From: Ancylobacter polymorphus
Lineage (GTDB): Bacteria; Pseudomonadota; Alphaproteobacteria; Rhizobiales; Xanthobacteraceae
Length of the DNA stretch: 64,000 bases
NCBI RefSeq assembly: GCF_030813495.1
Contig: NZ_JAUSUI010000007.1
Coordinates: 1 to 64,000, forward strand
Direction: 5' to 3'
The translations under genes were made by a program, and so were the position numbers. The notes beneath the pieces were generated by a model. That model did no database searches. It was not told where the DNA came from and was given only the letters and a program-made list of their open reading frames with translations. Each line of letters starts with the position of its first letter. Positions within the stretch are counted from its first letter, which is position 1. Below, in pieces: positions 53,143 through 63,334 of the stretch.

Positions 53143-53577
53143 TCAGGCGTCGGCGCGCTGGTGGTGGGCGCAGGCGCCATGGTCGGCCAGTATTTCGATC
53201 ACCCGGCAGGTGGCGACATGGCCATGGGCGCAGCCTTCGACCATGCGCTGGAGTTCGGCCCGCAGCGCGGTGAGGCTGGCAATACGGCGTTCCACGCTGG
53301 CAAGATGATCGCGGGCAATCGCATCGGCGGCGGCGCAGGACTGGTCCGGCGCGTCCTGCAAATGCAGCAGCGTGCGGATGGCGTCGATCTCGAAGCCGAG
53401 CTCCCGTGCATGGCGGATGAAGGCCAGCCGCCGCAGGTCCTCGTCGCCATAGGCGCGCCTCCCCCCGTCGGTGCGGTGCGGGGCGGGCAAGAGGCCGATC
53501 TCCTCATAATAGCGGATGGTGGGCACTTTCACGCCGCTTTCGCGCGCCGCGTCGCCAATCGTGTAATGGGTCGTCAT
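53143..53577 (-). CDS. MerR family metal-responsive regulator (ZntR/CadR-like)
   Basis: A 144-residue MerR protein. The DNA-binding part is YTIGDAARESGVKVPTIRYYEEIGLLPAPHRTDGGRR, a long dimerisation helix follows, and the metal loop shows Cys and His residues (SCAAAD near 80, GCAHGHVATC near 115-124, CAHH near the end). That arrangement suits Zn, Cd or Pb. It is divergent from a matching P-type ATPase gene with a MerR-type promoter between them. Confidence 0.9.
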   Translation of the reverse strand: MTTHYTIGDAARESGVKVPTIRYYEEIGLLPAPHRTDGGRRAYGDEDLRRLAFIRHARELGFEIDAIRTLLHLQDAPDQSCAAADAIARDHLASVERRIASLTALRAELQRMVEGCAHGHVATCRVIEILADHGACAHHQRADA

Positions 53578-53584
53578 TTCCCGC

Positions 53585-53615
53585 TTGCTCCTCTAGTCAC
53601 TAGAGGAAGTAGGCT
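53585..53615 (+). promoter_or_regulatory. MerR-type promoter/operator of the metal ATPase gene
   Basis: TTGCTC (-35, 53585-53590) and TAGGCT (-10, 53610-53615) are 19 bases apart, the overlong spacing that MerR activators correct by twisting DNA. The spacer contains the dyad CCTCTAG-TCA-CTAGAGG (53590-53606). It lies 43 bases before the ATPase start. Confidence 0.82.
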
Positions 53616-53657
53616 CACCCTGCCGCCGACGCAAGGCGGGACGGAGGAGTGACGCGC

Positions 53658-55931
53658 ATGCTGGCCGAGAAGACCCGTTACCGTATCGAGGGCATGGATT
53701 GCGCCTCCTGCGCGATGAAGATCGAGACGGCGGTGCGGCGCGTCGACGGCGTCGCGGAGGTCGCGGTCTCGGTGACGGCCGGCACGATGACGGTGGAACA
53801 CAACGGCGCCGACCTGCCTCTGGTGGAGCGCCGCGTCACCGGGCTCGGCTACGGCATCGCGCCGCTGGCGGCAGCGGCAGCGGCAGCGGCGGCGGTGCCG
53901 GCCGGTCACGCTCATGCGCATGCACATGGGCCCGATTGCGATCACGGCCACGCGCCTGAACATGCGCATGGCCACGCGGGTCATGCCTATGCTGCGCCCG
54001 CGCACGCTGCCGGCGGCGCGTCCGGCCCACCGGCCTCTGGGGGCCATGATCACGCGCATCTGCCGCTGGACGGGCCCTGGTGGACGAGCGGCAAGGCGCG
54101 GCTCACGCTTCTCTGCGGCGCGGCGCTGGCAGCGGCCTATGGTCTCGGCCATTTCTTCCCCCGGCTCGACCCCTGGATTTTCATCGCCGCGCTGCTCATC
54201 GGCCTGGTGCCGATCGCCCGCCGTGCGGTCATGGCCGGGCTTTCCGGCACGCCCTTTTCCATCGAGACACTGATGACGATCGCCGCCATCGGCGCCGTCA
54301 TCATCGGCGCGTCGGAAGAGGCGGCGGCGGTGGTGTTTCTCTTTCTCGTCGGCGAGTTGCTGGAGGGCGTCGCCGCCGGCCGCGCCCGCAGCTCCATCCG
54401 CGCCCTCACCGCGCTGGTGCCCAAGACCGCACGCCTCGTGGACGGCAGCGCGACGCGCGAGGTGCCGGCCGAAAGCCTTGAGATCGGCGACGTGGTCCTC
54501 GTCCGCCCCGGCGAGCGCATTCCCGCCGATGGCGTGGTGCTGGACGGTGCCGGCTCGGTGAATGAAGCGCCGGTGACGGGCGAGAGCGCGCCGGTGGCCA
54601 AGCAGGCCGCTGACGCTGTGTTCGCCGGCACGGTGAATGGCGAAGCCGCGCTCACCCTGCGTGCCACCACCGCCGCATCGGACAACACCATCGCCCGCGT
54701 GGTGCGCCTCGTCGAGGAAGCGCAGGAGAGCAAGGCACCGACCGAGCGTTTCATCGACCGTTTCGCGCGCTGGTACACGCCGCTGGTCGTCGTCGTCGCC
54801 GCGCTGGTGGCCGTGGTGCCGCCGCTCGCCTTCGGCGCGGCGTGGGATGAATGGATTTACAAGGGCTTGGCGCTGCTGCTGATCGGGTGCCCCTGCGCGC
54901 TGGTCATTTCCACTCCCGCCGCCATCGCCGCCGGGCTGGCGGTCGGCGCGCGGCGCGGCCTGCTCATCAAGGGCGGGGCGGTGCTGGAGGCGCTGCGCAC
55001 GATCAATGCCGTGGCCTTCGACAAGACCGGCACGCTGACCGAGGGCAAGCCCGCCGTCACCGATCTCGTGGCCTTTTCCGGGGACGAGGCCGGGCTGCTG
55101 GCCCGCGCGGCGGCGCTGGAAGCGGGCTCCACCCATCCGCTGGCGAGCGCGATTCTCGCGGAAGCGGCGGGGCGCGGGCTTGCCATCCCGCCCGTGCAGG
55201 CGGCGGCAGCGCTGGGCGGCGAGGGCGTGAGCGGCACGGTCGAGGGCGCGGCACTGTTCCTTGGCTCGCCCAAGGCCGCCGGTGCCCGCGCGGCTCTGGC
55301 GGCCGAACAGCAAGCGACAATCGACGCACTCAACGCGGCGGGCAAGACGGTGGCGGTGCTCGTCGCGGACGGGCGCGCGCAGGGGTTGACCGCGCTGCGC
55401 GACGAGCCGCGTGCCGATGCCCAGGCCGGGCTTGACGCGCTAAAGGCCGAGGGCATCCGCACGCTGATGCTGACCGGCGACAATGAGCGCACCGCGCAGG
55501 CGATCGGCGCCGCTCTCGGCATCGAGGTTCGCGCCGGCCTGATGCCGGCCGACAAGCAGCGCATTATCAACGAGTTGCGGCGCGAAGGTCTCAAGGTCGC
55601 CAAGGTTGGTGACGGTATCAATGACGCGCCTGCGCTCGCCGCCGCCACGGTCGGCATCGCCATGGGCGGGGGCACGGATGTGGCGCTGGAAACGGCGGAC
55701 GCGGCCGTGCTGCACGGCCGGGTCGGCGATGTCGCGGCGATGATCGCCCTCGCGCGCGCGACCATGCGCAACATCCACCAGAACATCACGCTGGCGCTGG
55801 GGCTGAAGGCGGTGTTCGTCGTCACCACCCTCGCCGGCATCACCGGCCTGTGGCCGGCCATCCTCGCCGATACCGGCGCCACCGTGCTGGTGACGGCCAA
55901 CGCGTTGCGGTTGCTGGGTCGGAAAGGGTAG
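53658..55931 (+). CDS. zntA: Heavy-metal P1B-type ATPase (Zn/Cd/Pb exporter)
   Basis: A 757-residue metal exporter of the inner membrane. I start at ATG 53658; GTG 53649 is too close to GGAGG. An HMA domain (RIEGMDCASCAMKIE near residue 10) is followed by a His-rich segment (GHAHAHAHGPDCDHGHAPE, and more to residue 135) that likely binds zinc. The membrane metal site is GCPCALVIS, the phosphorylation site AFDKTGTLTEGK and the hinge VGDGINDAPAL. CPC with a His-rich N terminus fits ZntA-type Zn/Cd/Pb export. It is controlled by the divergent MerR protein. Confidence 0.93.
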   Translation: MLAEKTRYRIEGMDCASCAMKIETAVRRVDGVAEVAVSVTAGTMTVEHNGADLPLVERRVTGLGYGIAPLAAAAAAAAAVPAGHAHAHAHGPDCDHGHAPEHAHGHAGHAYAAPAHAAGGASGPPASGGHDHAHLPLDGPWWTSGKARLTLLCGAALAAAYGLGHFFPRLDPWIFIAALLIGLVPIARRAVMAGLSGTPFSIETLMTIAAIGAVIIGASEEAAAVVFLFLVGELLEGVAAGRARSSIRALTALVPKTARLVDGSATREVPAESLEIGDVVLVRPGERIPADGVVLDGAGSVNEAPVTGESAPVAKQAADAVFAGTVNGEAALTLRATTAASDNTIARVVRLVEEAQESKAPTERFIDRFARWYTPLVVVVAALVAVVPPLAFGAAWDEWIYKGLALLLIGCPCALVISTPAAIAAGLAVGARRGLLIKGGAVLEALRTINAVAFDKTGTLTEGKPAVTDLVAFSGDEAGLLARAAALEAGSTHPLASAILAEAAGRGLAIPPVQAAAALGGEGVSGTVEGAALFLGSPKAAGARAALAAEQQATIDALNAAGKTVAVLVADGRAQGLTALRDEPRADAQAGLDALKAEGIRTLMLTGDNERTAQAIGAALGIEVRAGLMPADKQRIINELRREGLKVAKVGDGINDAPALAAATVGIAMGGGTDVALETADAAVLHGRVGDVAAMIALARATMRNIHQNITLALGLKAVFVVTTLAGITGLWPAILADTGATVLVTANALRLLGRKG

Positions 55932-55939
55932 GCGCCGCC

Positions 55940-55985
55940 CGGCCGTCATCCCGGACGGCTTAAGGCCGATCCGGGATGATGGCGG
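55940..55985. repeat. Intergenic palindromic repeat (GTCATCCCGG family)
   Basis: GCCGTCATCCCGGAC from 55942 pairs imperfectly with GATCCGGGATGATGGC ending near 55983, around TTAAGG. It shares GCCGTCATCCCGGAC and GATCCGGGAT with the repeat at 26932-27031. It lies between the converging metal ATPase and argH genes and may terminate both. Confidence 0.7.
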
Positions 55986-55998
55986 CTATCTGCGACGC

Positions 55999-57381
55999 CT
56001 ACTTCGCCAGTTGCTTCAGCCAGCGCTTGGCCTGGGCGCGGACATTCTTCGGCGCCGTGCCGCCATAGGAAACGCGGCTGGCCACGGATTTGGCCACCGA
56101 GAGCACGCCGAACACTTCCGCCGTGATGCGGGGCTCCACGCTCTGCATCTCGGCCAGCGTCAGCTTGTGCAGGGGCGCGTTCTTGGCGGAGGCGAGCGCG
56201 ACGATGCGGCCGGTGACGTGATGCGCCTCGCGGAAGGGCAGGCCGAGCACGCGCACCAGCCAGTCCGCGAGGTCGGTGGCGGTGGAATAGCCGGAGCCCG
56301 CCGCGGCCTTCATCCGCGTCTCGTCCGGCACCATGTCGCGCACCATGCCGGCCGTGGCGGCGATCATCAGCGACAGGGTGGAAAACGCGTCGAAGGCGCC
56401 TTCCTTGTCTTCCTGCATGTCCTTGGCATAGGCCAGCGCCAGGCCCTTCATCACCATCAGCAAGCCATTGAAAGCACCCGCGATTCGCCCGATCTTGGCG
56501 CGCACCAGCTCGGCCGCGTCGGGGTTGCGCTTCTGCGGCATGATGGAGGAGCCTGAGGTGAAGCGGTCGGAGAGCTTCATCAGCCCCACCAGCGGCGAGG
56601 TCCAGATCACGATCTCCTCGGCGAAGCGGGAGAGGTGCATCGCCGCGATGGACGCCGCCGCCAGCGTCTCCAGCACGAAGTCGCGGTCGGAGACGGAATC
56701 GAGCGAATTCGCCGTCGGCCGGTCGAAGCCGAGGGCGGCTGCGGTGGCGAAGCGGTCGATGGGGAAGGAGGTGCCGGCCAGCGCGGCGGCCCCTAACGGG
56801 CACTCGTTGAGCCGGGCGCGGGCATCGCGCAGGCGGCCGCGATCACGCCCCAGCATCTCGACATAGGCGAGAAGATGGTGGCCGAAGGTCACGGGCTGGG
56901 CGGTCTGCAAATGGGTGAAGCCCGGCATGACCGTGCCGGAATGGATCAGCGCCTTCTCCACAAGTGCCTGCTGGAGATCGCGAATCTGTCCGTCGAGCGT
57001 GTCGATCGTGTCGCGCACATAGAGCCGGAAATCCGTCGCCACCTGGTCATTGCGCGAGCGGGCGGTGTGGAGGCGGCCGGCGGCGGGGCCGAGCAATGCG
57101 GCGAGGCGCGATTCCACGTTCATGTGGATGTCCTCCAGCGCGCGCTGGAAGGTGAAATCGCCCGCTTCGATCTCTGACAGGATCGTGTCTAGACCCGCCG
57201 CGATCTTTTCGGCATCAGCCTTGTCGATGATCCCCTGGGCCGCCAGCATCGAGGCATGCGCCTTCGAACCCGCGATATCCTGCGCGTACAGGCGCTGGTC
57301 GAAACCGATGGAGGCGTTTATCTCCTCCATGATCGCGTCGGGTCCGGTCTCGAACCGGCCGCCCCACATCTTGTTGCTCAT
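55999..57381 (-). CDS. argH: Argininosuccinate lyase
   Basis: ArgH splits argininosuccinate into arginine and fumarate. Starting at ATG 57381 ([15 protein letters not shown]) it has 460 residues. [50 protein letters not shown] and the signature [12 protein letters not shown] near residue 280 are all present. The frame upstream to 57438 overlaps tlpA and is not used. It is divergent from tlpA with a 26-base gap. Confidence 0.96.
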   Translation of the reverse strand: MSNKMWGGRFETGPDAIMEEINASIGFDQRLYAQDIAGSKAHASMLAAQGIIDKADAEKIAAGLDTILSEIEAGDFTFQRALEDIHMNVESRLAALLGPAAGRLHTARSRNDQVATDFRLYVRDTIDTLDGQIRDLQQALVEKALIHSGTVMPGFTHLQTAQPVTFGHHLLAYVEMLGRDRGRLRDARARLNECPLGAAALAGTSFPIDRFATAAALGFDRPTANSLDSVSDRDFVLETLAAASIAAMHLSRFAEEIVIWTSPLVGLMKLSDRFTSGSSIMPQKRNPDAAELVRAKIGRIAGAFNGLLMVMKGLALAYAKDMQEDKEGAFDAFSTLSLMIAATAGMVRDMVPDETRMKAAAGSGYSTATDLADWLVRVLGLPFREAHHVTGRIVALASAKNAPLHKLTLAEMQSVEPRITAEVFGVLSVAKSVASRVSYGGTAPKNVRAQAKRWLKQLAK

Positions 57382-57407
57382 GCTCACTTTTCTCCGCGAG
57401 GACGGCC

Positions 57408-58193
57408 ATGACCGAACGACCTGAGGACGCAGCCGCACCGGCGGGCGGGGTTCCGCCGCGCCGCACGGGCCGCTTCGCCCTCATGCTGGCGGCCGCGCTG
57501 GTGCTGGGCGCCATTGTCGGGCTGGCAGGCGTATACGGGATTGGGGGCGGGGCGCGCAACGCCGTTGCCACCGGGCCCGCCGCACCGGCGCCGATCGCGG
57601 TGGCCGATGAGGCCGGTGAGGTGGACAGTGAGTGCAGTGTGGCCAGTGCGGCCGGCAAAAGGCTGGCCACGTTTGCCACCGGCGAACTCGCCGCCTTCGC
57701 CCCGACGGAAAAGCCGACCCGCATCCCCGATCTCGCCTTCCTCGACCCCGAGGGCAAGCCGACCCGGCTGTCGCAGATCGGCGGCGACGGGTTGAAGCTC
57801 GTCAATATCTGGGCCACCTGGTGCGTGCCCTGCCGCAAGGAAATGCCGGCGCTCGACCAGCTGCAGGGCGAACTCGGCACCAAGGGCACGGACGGCAAGC
57901 CCGGCTTCGAGGTCATCACCGTGAACATCGACACCCGCGACGCCGCCAAGCCGAAGGCCTTCTTCGACGAGACGGGGCTGAAGCACCTCGCCCTCTATAC
58001 CGATCCCAAGGCGCAGGCCTTCCAGGATCTGCGCGTGGTCGGCCGCGGCTTCGGCCTGCCCACCACCATGCTGATCGATGCTGAGGGCTGCGAACTCGGC
58101 CACATCGCCGGCCCGGCGGAATGGGCGAGCCCGGACGCGGTGGCGCTGGTGAAGGCGGCGCTGGCGGAGACGGCGAAGGCGCCAACGCCGTAA
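57408..58193 (+). CDS. tlpA: TlpA thiol-disulfide oxidoreductase
   Basis: A membrane-anchored periplasmic thioredoxin of 261 residues. One N-terminal helix ([21 protein letters not shown], residues 24-44) is followed by the TlpA domain with [20 protein letters not shown] near residue 135 and [20 protein letters not shown]. In Bradyrhizobium TlpA reduces copper chaperones and CoxB for cytochrome aa3 assembly; its position beside argH is as in related genomes. Confidence 0.92.
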   Translation: MTERPEDAAAPAGGVPPRRTGRFALMLAAALVLGAIVGLAGVYGIGGGARNAVATGPAAPAPIAVADEAGEVDSECSVASAAGKRLATFATGELAAFAPTEKPTRIPDLAFLDPEGKPTRLSQIGGDGLKLVNIWATWCVPCRKEMPALDQLQGELGTKGTDGKPGFEVITVNIDTRDAAKPKAFFDETGLKHLALYTDPKAQAFQDLRVVGRGFGLPTTMLIDAEGCELGHIAGPAEWASPDAVALVKAALAETAKAPTP

Positions 58194-58297
58194 GGCCCGA
58201 ACAGCGGGCCTAACGGCCGGCCATCTTCGCGTCGAAACCGGGTGGCGCGCGGTCCGGGGAAGCGCTAAAAGGCCGCATCCCCTTGCAGGAGCGTGCC

Positions 58298-59257
58298 ATG
58301 TCCGCGTCGAGCCCCGTCCACCGCACCGGGCTCGCCACGGCCGTTGCCGGCCCGCTGCCGATGGCGCCTTCCGACTGGGCGGCGCTGGCGCTGCTCGGCG
58401 TCATCTGGGGCGGTTCCTTCTTCTTCGGCAAGGTGGCGATCGCCGAGATTCCCCCGCTGACCATGGTGCTGACGCGGGTGGCCATCGGCGCGCTGGCGCT
58501 GTGGGTGATCGCCCGGGCGCGCGGCATCCACATGCCGATGAACCGGCGGCTGGCGGGCGAGTTCCTGCTGCTGGCTGTCATCGCCAACATCATTCCCTTC
58601 GGGCTGATCGCCTGGTCGCAGCAGCATCTGCCGAGCGGGCTGTCCTCCATCCTCAACGCGGCGACGCCGCTGTTCACCGTGCTGGTGGCGCAGGCCTTCA
58701 CCCATGACGAGAAGTTCACCGTCGGCAAGCTGATGGGGGTGAGCCTCGGCTTTGTCGGCGTCGCGGTCATGATGGGGCCGGCGCTGCTCGGCCAGCTTGG
58801 CGGGCACGAACTGCCGGCGCAGCTCGCCGCCATCGGTGCGACGGTGTCCTATGGTTTCGCGGCGGTGTATTCCCGGCGCTTCCGGCATCTGCCGCCGCTC
58901 GGCATCGCCATGGCGCAGCTGGCGACCTCCAGCCTGCTGCTGCTGCCGGCGGTGGCGCTGATCGACCAGCCGTGGAACCTGCCGGCGCCCTCAGCGCCTG
59001 TTATCGGCGCGCTGCTCGGCCTCGGCGTGCTCTCCACCGGCCTCGCCTATATCCTGTATTTCCGCATCGTCGGCCGCAATGGGGCGACCAATATCTCGCT
59101 GGTGACGTTCCTGGTGCCGGTGAGCGCCATATTGCTCGGCGCGCTGGTGCTGGGCGAGGCGCTGGAGCCGCGCGAATTCGCCGGCTTCGCCATCATCGCG
59201 CTGGGGCTGGCGGCCATTGACGGGCGCCCAGCGCGGTGGGTGCGGGGGCGATTCTAG
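58298..59257 (+). CDS. EamA/DMT superfamily transporter
   Basis: A 319-residue inner-membrane protein with about ten helices in two EamA repeats, e.g. ALLGVIWGGSFFFGKVAI near residue 25 and LVTFLVPVSAILLGALVLGEAL near the end. AGGAG precedes the ATG. Members export amino acids or other metabolites; the substrate here is unknown. Confidence 0.88.
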   Translation: MSASSPVHRTGLATAVAGPLPMAPSDWAALALLGVIWGGSFFFGKVAIAEIPPLTMVLTRVAIGALALWVIARARGIHMPMNRRLAGEFLLLAVIANIIPFGLIAWSQQHLPSGLSSILNAATPLFTVLVAQAFTHDEKFTVGKLMGVSLGFVGVAVMMGPALLGQLGGHELPAQLAAIGATVSYGFAAVYSRRFRHLPPLGIAMAQLATSSLLLLPAVALIDQPWNLPAPSAPVIGALLGLGVLSTGLAYILYFRIVGRNGATNISLVTFLVPVSAILLGALVLGEALEPREFAGFAIIALGLAAIDGRPARWVRGRF

Positions 59258-59292
59258 CGTCGGCACCGAGTGGCCAAGGGCAGGAGAAGGCG

Positions 59293-59643
59293 GTGAGCGT
59301 CTTCAGTTTCAGCAAGACGGGCAAAGTCTGGGGGCCGAACAACGTCACCACCTACGGCATGATCACATGGTGGATCGGTCAGGTGGGCCCCAAGCCCTAC
59401 CTGATCAAGCTCAAGCAGAGCTATGATCATGGGTATAATCATGGCGACCTGAGCGAGGTCGCTGATGCCGACAAGGCGGAATTGCGCAGTCTGGTGCGCC
59501 TGATGCTTGAAACCGGCTATGCCCGCCAATTCACTCAGGACGCGAAGAGCGCTGCGTACCTGCAGGGCAGCCTCGCCGAATTTGAGAGACTGCTCGACGA
59601 TGATCTGGAAGGCACGGCCTTCCATCGACCGGCGGGAAGATAG
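59293..59643 (+). CDS. Hypothetical protein
   Basis: A 116-residue protein of unknown function. GTG 59293 follows CAGGAGAAGG and gives SVFSFSKTGKVWGPNNVTTY, then MITWWIGQVGPKPYLIKLKQ. The second half is helical and acidic (DADKAELRSLVRLMLETGYA, LAEFERLLDDDLEG). No signal peptide or membrane span. It lies 35 bases after the transporter gene. Confidence 0.6.
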   Translation: MSVFSFSKTGKVWGPNNVTTYGMITWWIGQVGPKPYLIKLKQSYDHGYNHGDLSEVADADKAELRSLVRLMLETGYARQFTQDAKSAAYLQGSLAEFERLLDDDLEGTAFHRPAGR

Positions 59644-59694
59644 GCGCCCCGCCCCCGTCACGGGCTTCCGTCAGCGTATCGGCGTGCCCCGCCT

Positions 59695-60576
59695 CTACCG
59701 TGTCGGCACCGGCTTTTCGCCGCGATAGTCGTAGAAGCCGCGCTGGGTCTTGCGGCCCAGCCAGCCGGCCTCGACATATTTCACCAGCAGCGGGCAGGGG
59801 CGGTATTTGGAATCGGCCAGCCCCTCATGCAGCACCTGCATGATGGAGAGGCACGTATCCAGCCCGATGAAATCGGCCAGCTGCAGCGGGCCCATCGGGT
59901 GGTTGGCGCCCAGCCGCATGGCGGTGTCGATGGCGTCCACCGAGCCGACGCCCTCATAGAGCGTGTAGATCGCCTCGTTGATCATCGGCAGCAGGATGCG
60001 GTTGACCATGAAGGCGGGGAAATCCTCCGCCACCGCATAGGTCTTGCCCAGCCGGGTGATGAAGGCCTTGGAGAGTTCGAAGGTCTCGTCCTCGGTGGCG
60101 ATGCCGCGCACCAGCTCCACCAGCTGCATCAGCGGCACCGGATTCATGAAGTGAATGCCGATGAAGCGCTCCGGCCGGTCGGTGGAGGCGGCCAGCCGGG
60201 TGATGGAGATGGAGGAGGTGTTGGTGGCGAGGATCGCCTCCGGCTTCAGGAACGGGCAGATGGAGGAGAAGATGCGGCGCTTGATCTCTTCCTTCTCCAC
60301 CGCCGCCTCGATGACGAGGTCGACCTCGGCGAGGTCGGCCGCCTGGTCGGTGCCGTGGATGCGGTTGAGTGCCGCCTTCTTCTCGTCCTCGCCATAGAGG
60401 CCCTTGGCCACCTGGCGCGACATGTTGCCATTGATGGTGGCGAGGCCGGACTTGATGCGGTCGGCCTCAAGGTCGTTCAGCACGACATCATAGCCGGCGA
60501 GCGCGCACACATGCGCGATGCCGTTGCCCATCTGGCCGGCGCCGATAATGCCGATACGCTTGATCTCGAAAGCCAT
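59695..60576 (-). CDS. 3-hydroxybutyryl-CoA dehydrogenase
   Basis: A 293-residue NAD-dependent enzyme of fatty-acid/butyrate or polyhydroxybutyrate-linked metabolism. Rossmann motif IGIIGAGQMGNGIAHV near residue 8, catalytic His in IGIHFMNPVPLM, EDFPAFMVNRIL and the C-terminal GNHPMGPLQLADFIGLD-type segment (here GANHPMGPLQLADFIGLD) are typical. etfA and etfB lie upstream on the same strand, the usual arrangement in this group. Confidence 0.93.
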   Translation of the reverse strand: MAFEIKRIGIIGAGQMGNGIAHVCALAGYDVVLNDLEADRIKSGLATINGNMSRQVAKGLYGEDEKKAALNRIHGTDQAADLAEVDLVIEAAVEKEEIKRRIFSSICPFLKPEAILATNTSSISITRLAASTDRPERFIGIHFMNPVPLMQLVELVRGIATEDETFELSKAFITRLGKTYAVAEDFPAFMVNRILLPMINEAIYTLYEGVGSVDAIDTAMRLGANHPMGPLQLADFIGLDTCLSIMQVLHEGLADSKYRPCPLLVKYVEAGWLGRKTQRGFYDYRGEKPVPTR

Positions 60577-60622
60577 TGCTGCGTCCGTTCTGCCCCTGCG
60601 GAGGCGGCAGTATAGTGTCCCG

Positions 60623-61567
60623 TCAGGCTTTTGCCTTAGCTATTTCGGCCTTGAGCTGCGGCACGATCTCGAACAGATCGCCCACCAGCCCGTAATCCGC
60701 CACCTGGAAGATCGGCGCGTCCTCGTCCTTGTTGACGGCGACGATGACCTTGGAATCCTTCATGCCGGCGAGATGCTGGATGGCGCCCGATATGCCGAGC
60801 GCGACATAGAGATCGGGCGCCACCACCTTGCCGGTCTGGCCGACCTGCCAGTCATTCGGGGCGTAGCCGGCATCCACCGCCGCGCGCGAGGCGCCGACCG
60901 CCGCGCCGAGCTCGTCGGCCAGCGGCTCGACAATGGCGTGGAACTGCTCGGCCGAACCGAGCGCGCGGCCGCCGGAGACGATGATGCGCGCGGCGGAAAG
61001 GTCCGGGCGGGCGCTGGCGGCGATTTCCTCGCCGAGGAAGCTGGAACCGGCGGCGCCTTCGACCGCCCCGAGGGTGCGGATCGGCGCGGCGTTGCCCTCG
61101 CCGGCCGCAGTGAAGGAGGCGGTGCGGATGGTGAGCACCTTGGTGGCGTCCGTGGCGCGCACGCGCTGGATGGCGTTGCCGGCGTAGATCGGCCGGTCGA
61201 ACGTGTCGGGCGACACGACGGCGATCACGTCCGAGACCTGCATCACGTCGATCAGCGCGGCGACGCGCGGCAGCACGCTCTTGCCGAAGGCGGTGGAGGG
61301 GGCGACCAGCGCGCCATAGTCCTTGGCGAGGCTGACACCCAGCGCCGCCACCGGCTCGGCCAGGCGGTGGGCATAGGCGGCATCGTCCGCCAGCAGCACC
61401 TCGGCGACGCCGGCGAGTTTCGCGGCCGCCTCGGCGGCGGGGCGGGCATTGGCGCCGGCCACCAGCACATGCACCGGGGCGCCGAGCGCCAGCGCGGCGG
61501 TGAGCGCGCGCGCGGTGACGGGATTCAGGCTGGCATCGTCATGTTCGGCAAAGAGCAGGGTGGCCAT
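60623..61567 (-). CDS. etfA: Electron transfer flavoprotein alpha subunit
   Basis: With EtfB it carries electrons from acyl-CoA dehydrogenases to the quinone pool. The 314-residue product starts at ATG 61567, right after etfB. The FAD-binding C-terminal domain shows [49 protein letters not shown] and [20 protein letters not shown]. The long frame reaching 62497 is a shadow of etfB. Confidence 0.95.
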   Translation of the reverse strand: MATLLFAEHDDASLNPVTARALTAALALGAPVHVLVAGANARPAAEAAAKLAGVAEVLLADDAAYAHRLAEPVAALGVSLAKDYGALVAPSTAFGKSVLPRVAALIDVMQVSDVIAVVSPDTFDRPIYAGNAIQRVRATDATKVLTIRTASFTAAGEGNAAPIRTLGAVEGAAGSSFLGEEIAASARPDLSAARIIVSGGRALGSAEQFHAIVEPLADELGAAVGASRAAVDAGYAPNDWQVGQTGKVVAPDLYVALGISGAIQHLAGMKDSKVIVAVNKDEDAPIFQVADYGLVGDLFEIVPQLKAEIAKAKA

Positions 61568-61569
61568 GG

Positions 61570-62319
61570 TCAGAGTACTCCGGCCTGCTTGAGATGGCCG
61601 ACCAGCTCGGCCGCAGAGGCCACCTTGATGCCGCCGGTGCGGCCGGCGGGCTCGGTGGTGGCGAGGATTTCCAGCCGGGGGGCGAGATCGACGCCAAGCT
61701 CGGCGGCACTCTTCTCCTCGATCGGCTTCTTCTTCGCCTTCATGATGTTGGGCAGCGAGGCGTAGCGCGGCTCGTTGAGGCGCAGATCGGTGGTCAGCAC
61801 CGCCGGCAGAGCGAGGCGCAGCGTCTGCAGGCCGCCATCGATCTCGCGGGTGACATCGACCGTGCCGTCGCCAACGACGACCTTGGAGGCGAAGGTCGCC
61901 TGCGGCCAGCCGAGCAAGGCGGCGAGCATCTGGCCGGTCTGGTTGCAGTCGTCGTCGATGGCCTGCTTGCCGAGGATGACGAGGGACGGGCCCTCGCTCG
62001 CGACGATGGCTTTCAGCAGCTTGGCGACGGTGAGCGGCTCGATTCCGGCTTCCTCGGTCTTCACCCAGATGCCGCGATCCGCGCCCATGGCCAGCGCGGT
62101 GCGGATGGTCTCGTCGGTCTTCACCGGGCCGATAGAGACGGCGACCACCTCGGTCGCCTTGCCCGCCTCCTTGAGGCGCAGCGCCTCCTCGACGGCGATC
62201 TCGTCGAACGGGTTCATCGACATCTTGATATTGGTCAGTTCGACGCCGGAACCGTCGGCCTTGACGCGGATCTTGACGTTGTAGTCGACCACCCGCTTCA
62301 CGGGCACGAGGATCTTCAT
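61570..62319 (-). CDS. etfB: Electron transfer flavoprotein beta subunit
   Basis: The 249-residue beta subunit starts at ATG 62319 ([19 protein letters not shown]) after GGGGGAGAC; a GTG codon directly before it could also be used. The signature [11 protein letters not shown] with EVVAVSIGP, the AMP-binding region and [29 protein letters not shown] are present. It ends three bases before etfA. The 200 bases upstream should hold the promoter, but I see no clear boxes. Confidence 0.96.
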   Translation of the reverse strand: MKILVPVKRVVDYNVKIRVKADGSGVELTNIKMSMNPFDEIAVEEALRLKEAGKATEVVAVSIGPVKTDETIRTALAMGADRGIWVKTEEAGIEPLTVAKLLKAIVASEGPSLVILGKQAIDDDCNQTGQMLAALLGWPQATFASKVVVGDGTVDVTREIDGGLQTLRLALPAVLTTDLRLNEPRYASLPNIMKAKKKPIEEKSAAELGVDLAPRLEILATTEPAGRTGGIKVASAAELVGHLKQAGVL

Positions 62320-62525
62320 CACCTGTCTCCCCCGGCAGGGCAGCGACCCCGCCTCTGGCAGCCATCGGCGCCGGCGGCGCCGCCTGCCAGGGCCGCGCGG
62401 AAAGCCGGAAGAGGGGGCTTGGGGGCGGGAATCTGGGGGAGCGGGAGCAGCCGGCGAAAAGCGCCGGCAAACTAGGATTCGGCCCCGGCACTGTCAACGC
62501 CGCGCGCGGTGTGCGCCGGCCGCGA

Positions 62526-63245
62526 TTACACCGGCGGGCGCCCGTCCGGCGTGCCGTCGCGCGTCATCACCCAGAGCGGCACGCCCGGGCGGCGCAGGAA
62601 GACGATGAGCACCGCGCCGGCGACGAGCCCGGCAATATGCGCCCACCACGCGGTTTCCTCGTCGCCGGACTGGAACAGGCTCCACAGCTGGAAGACGATC
62701 CAGGCGCCGAGCGGCCAGATGGCCGGCACGCGAAGCGGCACGCGCAGGAACATCAGCACCCAGATCCGCACATTGGGGTGCAGCATGAGATAGGCGCCGA
62801 CCAGCCCCGATATCCCCGCCGAGGCGCCGACCAGCGGCGAGGCCGAATCAGGCACGGCGAGGGAATGGGCGAGGCCGCCGGCGACGCCGCACAGCACATA
62901 GAACAGCAGGAAGCGGGCATGGCCGAGCGCGTCCTCGACATTGTCGCCGAACACCCAGAGGAAGGCCATGTTGCCGGCGAGATGCAGCCAGCCGCCATGC
63001 AGGAACATGTAGGTGACGAGGGTGAGCTCGGCGGGCAGGCGGACATATTCCTCCGGCAGCACCGCCGCATGTGTCACCACGGCGGGAATGGCGCCGAAGC
63101 CGAAGGCGGAAGCGATGTCGAGCTCGGCCCGGTAGCCATGCTGCACCAGCACGAACACCAGCACATTCACCGCGATCAGCGCCCAGGTGACATAAGCGTG
63201 GGTGATGCCTTCCAGCGGGTTGTCGTCGTTGAACGGGATGAGCAT
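62526..63245 (-). CDS. Rhomboid family intramembrane serine protease
   Basis: A 239-residue membrane protein starting at ATG 63245 (MLIPFNDDNPLEGITHAYVT). About six helices carry the catalytic Ser in GASAGISGLVGAY and His in AHIAGLVAGAV; the HGGWLHLAGNMAFLWVFGDNVED segment is the L1/oxyanion signature. It cleaves transmembrane substrates; targets are unknown. The frame extends upstream to 63395 but overlaps the GST gene. Confidence 0.92.
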   Translation of the reverse strand: MLIPFNDDNPLEGITHAYVTWALIAVNVLVFVLVQHGYRAELDIASAFGFGAIPAVVTHAAVLPEEYVRLPAELTLVTYMFLHGGWLHLAGNMAFLWVFGDNVEDALGHARFLLFYVLCGVAGGLAHSLAVPDSASPLVGASAGISGLVGAYLMLHPNVRIWVLMFLRVPLRVPAIWPLGAWIVFQLWSLFQSGDEETAWWAHIAGLVAGAVLIVFLRRPGVPLWVMTRDGTPDGRPPV

Positions 63246-63334
63246 GGCGCGGGCACAGCGAATCGCGGAAAGCGGCGCGGGCGCGACGCGGCACAAGAAT
63301 GCCGCTTCGCGGGTGAAAACGCCATCGGGCGCTC

